In this document: positions 62,893-64,000 of the stretch, piece after piece
How the letters are laid out: each line of letters begins with the position of its first letter
Position numbering within the stretch: position 1 is the stretch's first letter
NCBI GenBank assembly: GCA_016200005.1
Contig: JACQFP010000026.1
Span: 145,203 to 209,202 of the forward strand
Source: Verrucomicrobiota bacterium
GTDB lineage: Bacteria > Verrucomicrobiota > Verrucomicrobiia > Limisphaerales > PALSA-1396
Direction: 5' to 3'
DNA: 64,000 nt
Translations under genes and position numbers: made by a program
Notes under the pieces: model-generated
The model's input: the letters and a program-made list of their open reading frames with translations, nothing else
Databases searched by the model: none
Told to the model about the DNA's origin: nothing

Positions 62893-64000
62893 TTACACAT
62901 CGTAATAGAGGAAGAACTCGTAAGGATGCGGGCGCAGGCGCAGCGCGTCGTGCTCCTTGCGCTTGTGGCTGATCCACATCTCCAGAAAGTCCGCCGTGAA
63001 CACATCGCCCTTCAGCAGAAACGCATGGTCTTTCTCCAGATGCTCCAGCGCCTCGGTCAAACTGCCGCAAATCTGCGGCACCCGCGCCAGTTCTTCCGGC
63101 GGCAACTCATACATGTTCTTGTCCATCGGCTCGCCCGGATCGATCTTGTTCAACACCCCGTCCAATCCCGCCATCAATAGCGCCGTGTAACACAAATACG
63201 GATTGGCCGAGGGATCGGGTGGGCGATACTCAATCCGTTTTGCTTTCGGACTCTCGCTGAAGGTCGGTATCCGGATGGCCGCAGAACGATTCCGCGCGGA
63301 ATACGCCAGGTTCACGGGCGCTTCATACCCGGGCACCAAGCGCTTGTAGCTGTTGGTCGTCGGACTGCAAATCGCGCACAGCGCCTTGGCGTGTTTCAGT
63401 ATCCCGCCGATGTAATGGAGGGCCATTTGAGAGAGGCCCGCATACTCCTTGCCCGCAAACAACGGCTTGCCTTTCTTCCACAAGCTCTGGTGCGTGTGCA
63501 TTCCGCTCCCATTATCCCCAAACAAGGGCTTGGGCATGAACGTGGCCGTCTTGCCATGTTTCTTGGCTACGTTCTTGATCACATACTTGTAGAGCATCAT
63601 GTTGTCGGCCGTCTTGACCAGCGTATCGAACCGGAAATCAATTTCCGCCTGGCCCGCCGTCGCCACTTCGTGATGTTGCCGCTCGATCTTGATCCCCAGT
63701 TCTTCCATCACCAGGCACATCTCGGTGCGGATGTCCTGTTGCGTGTCGATGGGCGCGACCGGGAAATAGCCTTCCTTGTGCCGGATCTTGTTCCCCAGGT
63801 TGGGCATCTCTTCCCGGCCCGAATTCCAAATCCCCTCCTCGCCATCGACACTGTAAAAGGTCCCGTTGCTCTTGTGATCGAACCGCACGTCGTCGAAGAT
63901 GAAGAACTCCGCTTCCGGCCCGAATACCGCAGCGTCCGCCAGCCCGGTCGATTGCAGATACTTCTCTCCCCGTTGCGCAATCCCGCGCGGATCGCGGGTG
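62893..64000 (-). CDS. glnA: Glutamine synthetase type I, N-terminus outside the window
   Basis: The last 369 residues of GlnA are present; the start lies beyond the right edge. Family marks are [107 protein letters not shown] and the end [11 protein letters not shown]. The Tyr in NMYELPPEE matches the adenylylation site of GSI-beta enzymes, so activity may be controlled by GlnE. It makes glutamine from glutamate and ammonia. Confidence 0.96.
   Translation of the reverse strand, partial: TRDPRGIAQRGEKYLQSTGLADAAVFGPEAEFFIFDDVRFDHKSNGTFYSVDGEEGIWNSGREEMPNLGNKIRHKEGYFPVAPIDTQQDIRTEMCLVMEELGIKIERQHHEVATAGQAEIDFRFDTLVKTADNMMLYKYVIKNVAKKHGKTATFMPKPLFGDNGSGMHTHQSLWKKGKPLFAGKEYAGLSQMALHYIGGILKHAKALCAICSPTTNSYKRLVPGYEAPVNLAYSARNRSAAIRIPTFSESPKAKRIEYRPPDPSANPYLCYTALLMAGLDGVLNKIDPGEPMDKNMYELPPEELARVPQICGSLTEALEHLEKDHAFLLKGDVFTADFLEMWISHKRKEHDALRLRPHPYEFFLYYDV

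Overview
The window looks like chromosomal DNA from a free-living member of the Verrucomicrobiota, probably near the Pedosphaera/Limisphaera lineages. This is inferred from gene content, not from a marker search. The signs are a DUF1501 plus DUF1549/DUF1553 (planctomycete-type cytochrome) pair, a prepilin of the [14 protein letters not shown] type with a long secreted-looking C-terminus, a PVC-style small ferredoxin, many signal-peptide proteins of unknown role, and many palindromic intergenic repeats. Overall GC is high. The left edge cuts a receiver-domain gene and the right edge cuts glnA.

Layout. 1-3.6 kb: two-component signalling (receiver end, receiver-adenylate cyclase, receiver-PAS-kinase, NarL-type regulator). 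3.8-11.2 kb: a PBP4-type carboxypeptidase, lactonase, RCC1-repeat protein, ferredoxin and pyruvate kinase. 11.2-11.7 kb: a degenerate 21-bp tandem repeat array. 11.9-16.8 kb: an accessory, defence-like island with a duplicated DUF3892 gene, a truncated DNA methyltransferase carrying an in-frame palindromic repeat, an intact BglII-like restriction-modification pair, and a winged-helix plus nucleoside-deoxyribosyltransferase-like protein. 17-24 kb: HupE, AddA and a membrane GrpE-like protein. 24.4-27.1 kb: a pilin/pseudopilin cluster whose last gene is broken. 27.2-31.8 kb: a lipid kinase, lipoprotein, prepilin, gamma-carbonic-anhydrase-like protein and metallo-beta-lactamase-fold protein.

31.8-42.4 kb is a catabolic block for reductive pyrimidine degradation. 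It holds an M20 carbamoyl-amino-acid hydrolase, a PreA-like dihydropyrimidine dehydrogenase, a CoA-acylating (methyl)malonate-semialdehyde dehydrogenase, dihydropyrimidinase, an NCS1 permease and a class III aminotransferase. Together they could take up uracil or thymine and convert it through beta-alanine or 3-aminoisobutyrate to acyl-CoA. A VapBC-like toxin-antitoxin pair, a nucleotidyltransferase and a YchF-like protein without a GTPase P-loop sit inside the block.

43.9-52.5 kb (minus strand) is the most interesting part. Six genes run the same way, most with 4-nt overlaps: a membrane ICMT-type carboxyl methyltransferase, a FabF-like ketoacyl synthase, a kinase with a 7TM-type membrane sensor, a kinase with a degenerate receiver, GAF and PAS, a FadL-type outer-membrane channel, and a receiver-histidine kinase. 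I infer a system that makes, moves and senses a fatty-acyl (possibly methyl ester) signal, comparable in logic to Ralstonia Phc. 52.7-64 kb holds the DUF1549/DUF1501 pair, a TIM-barrel isomerase-like protein, small conserved proteins, YjbQ, an orphan ABC ATPase, dnaA with DnaA-box-like sites upstream, and glnA.
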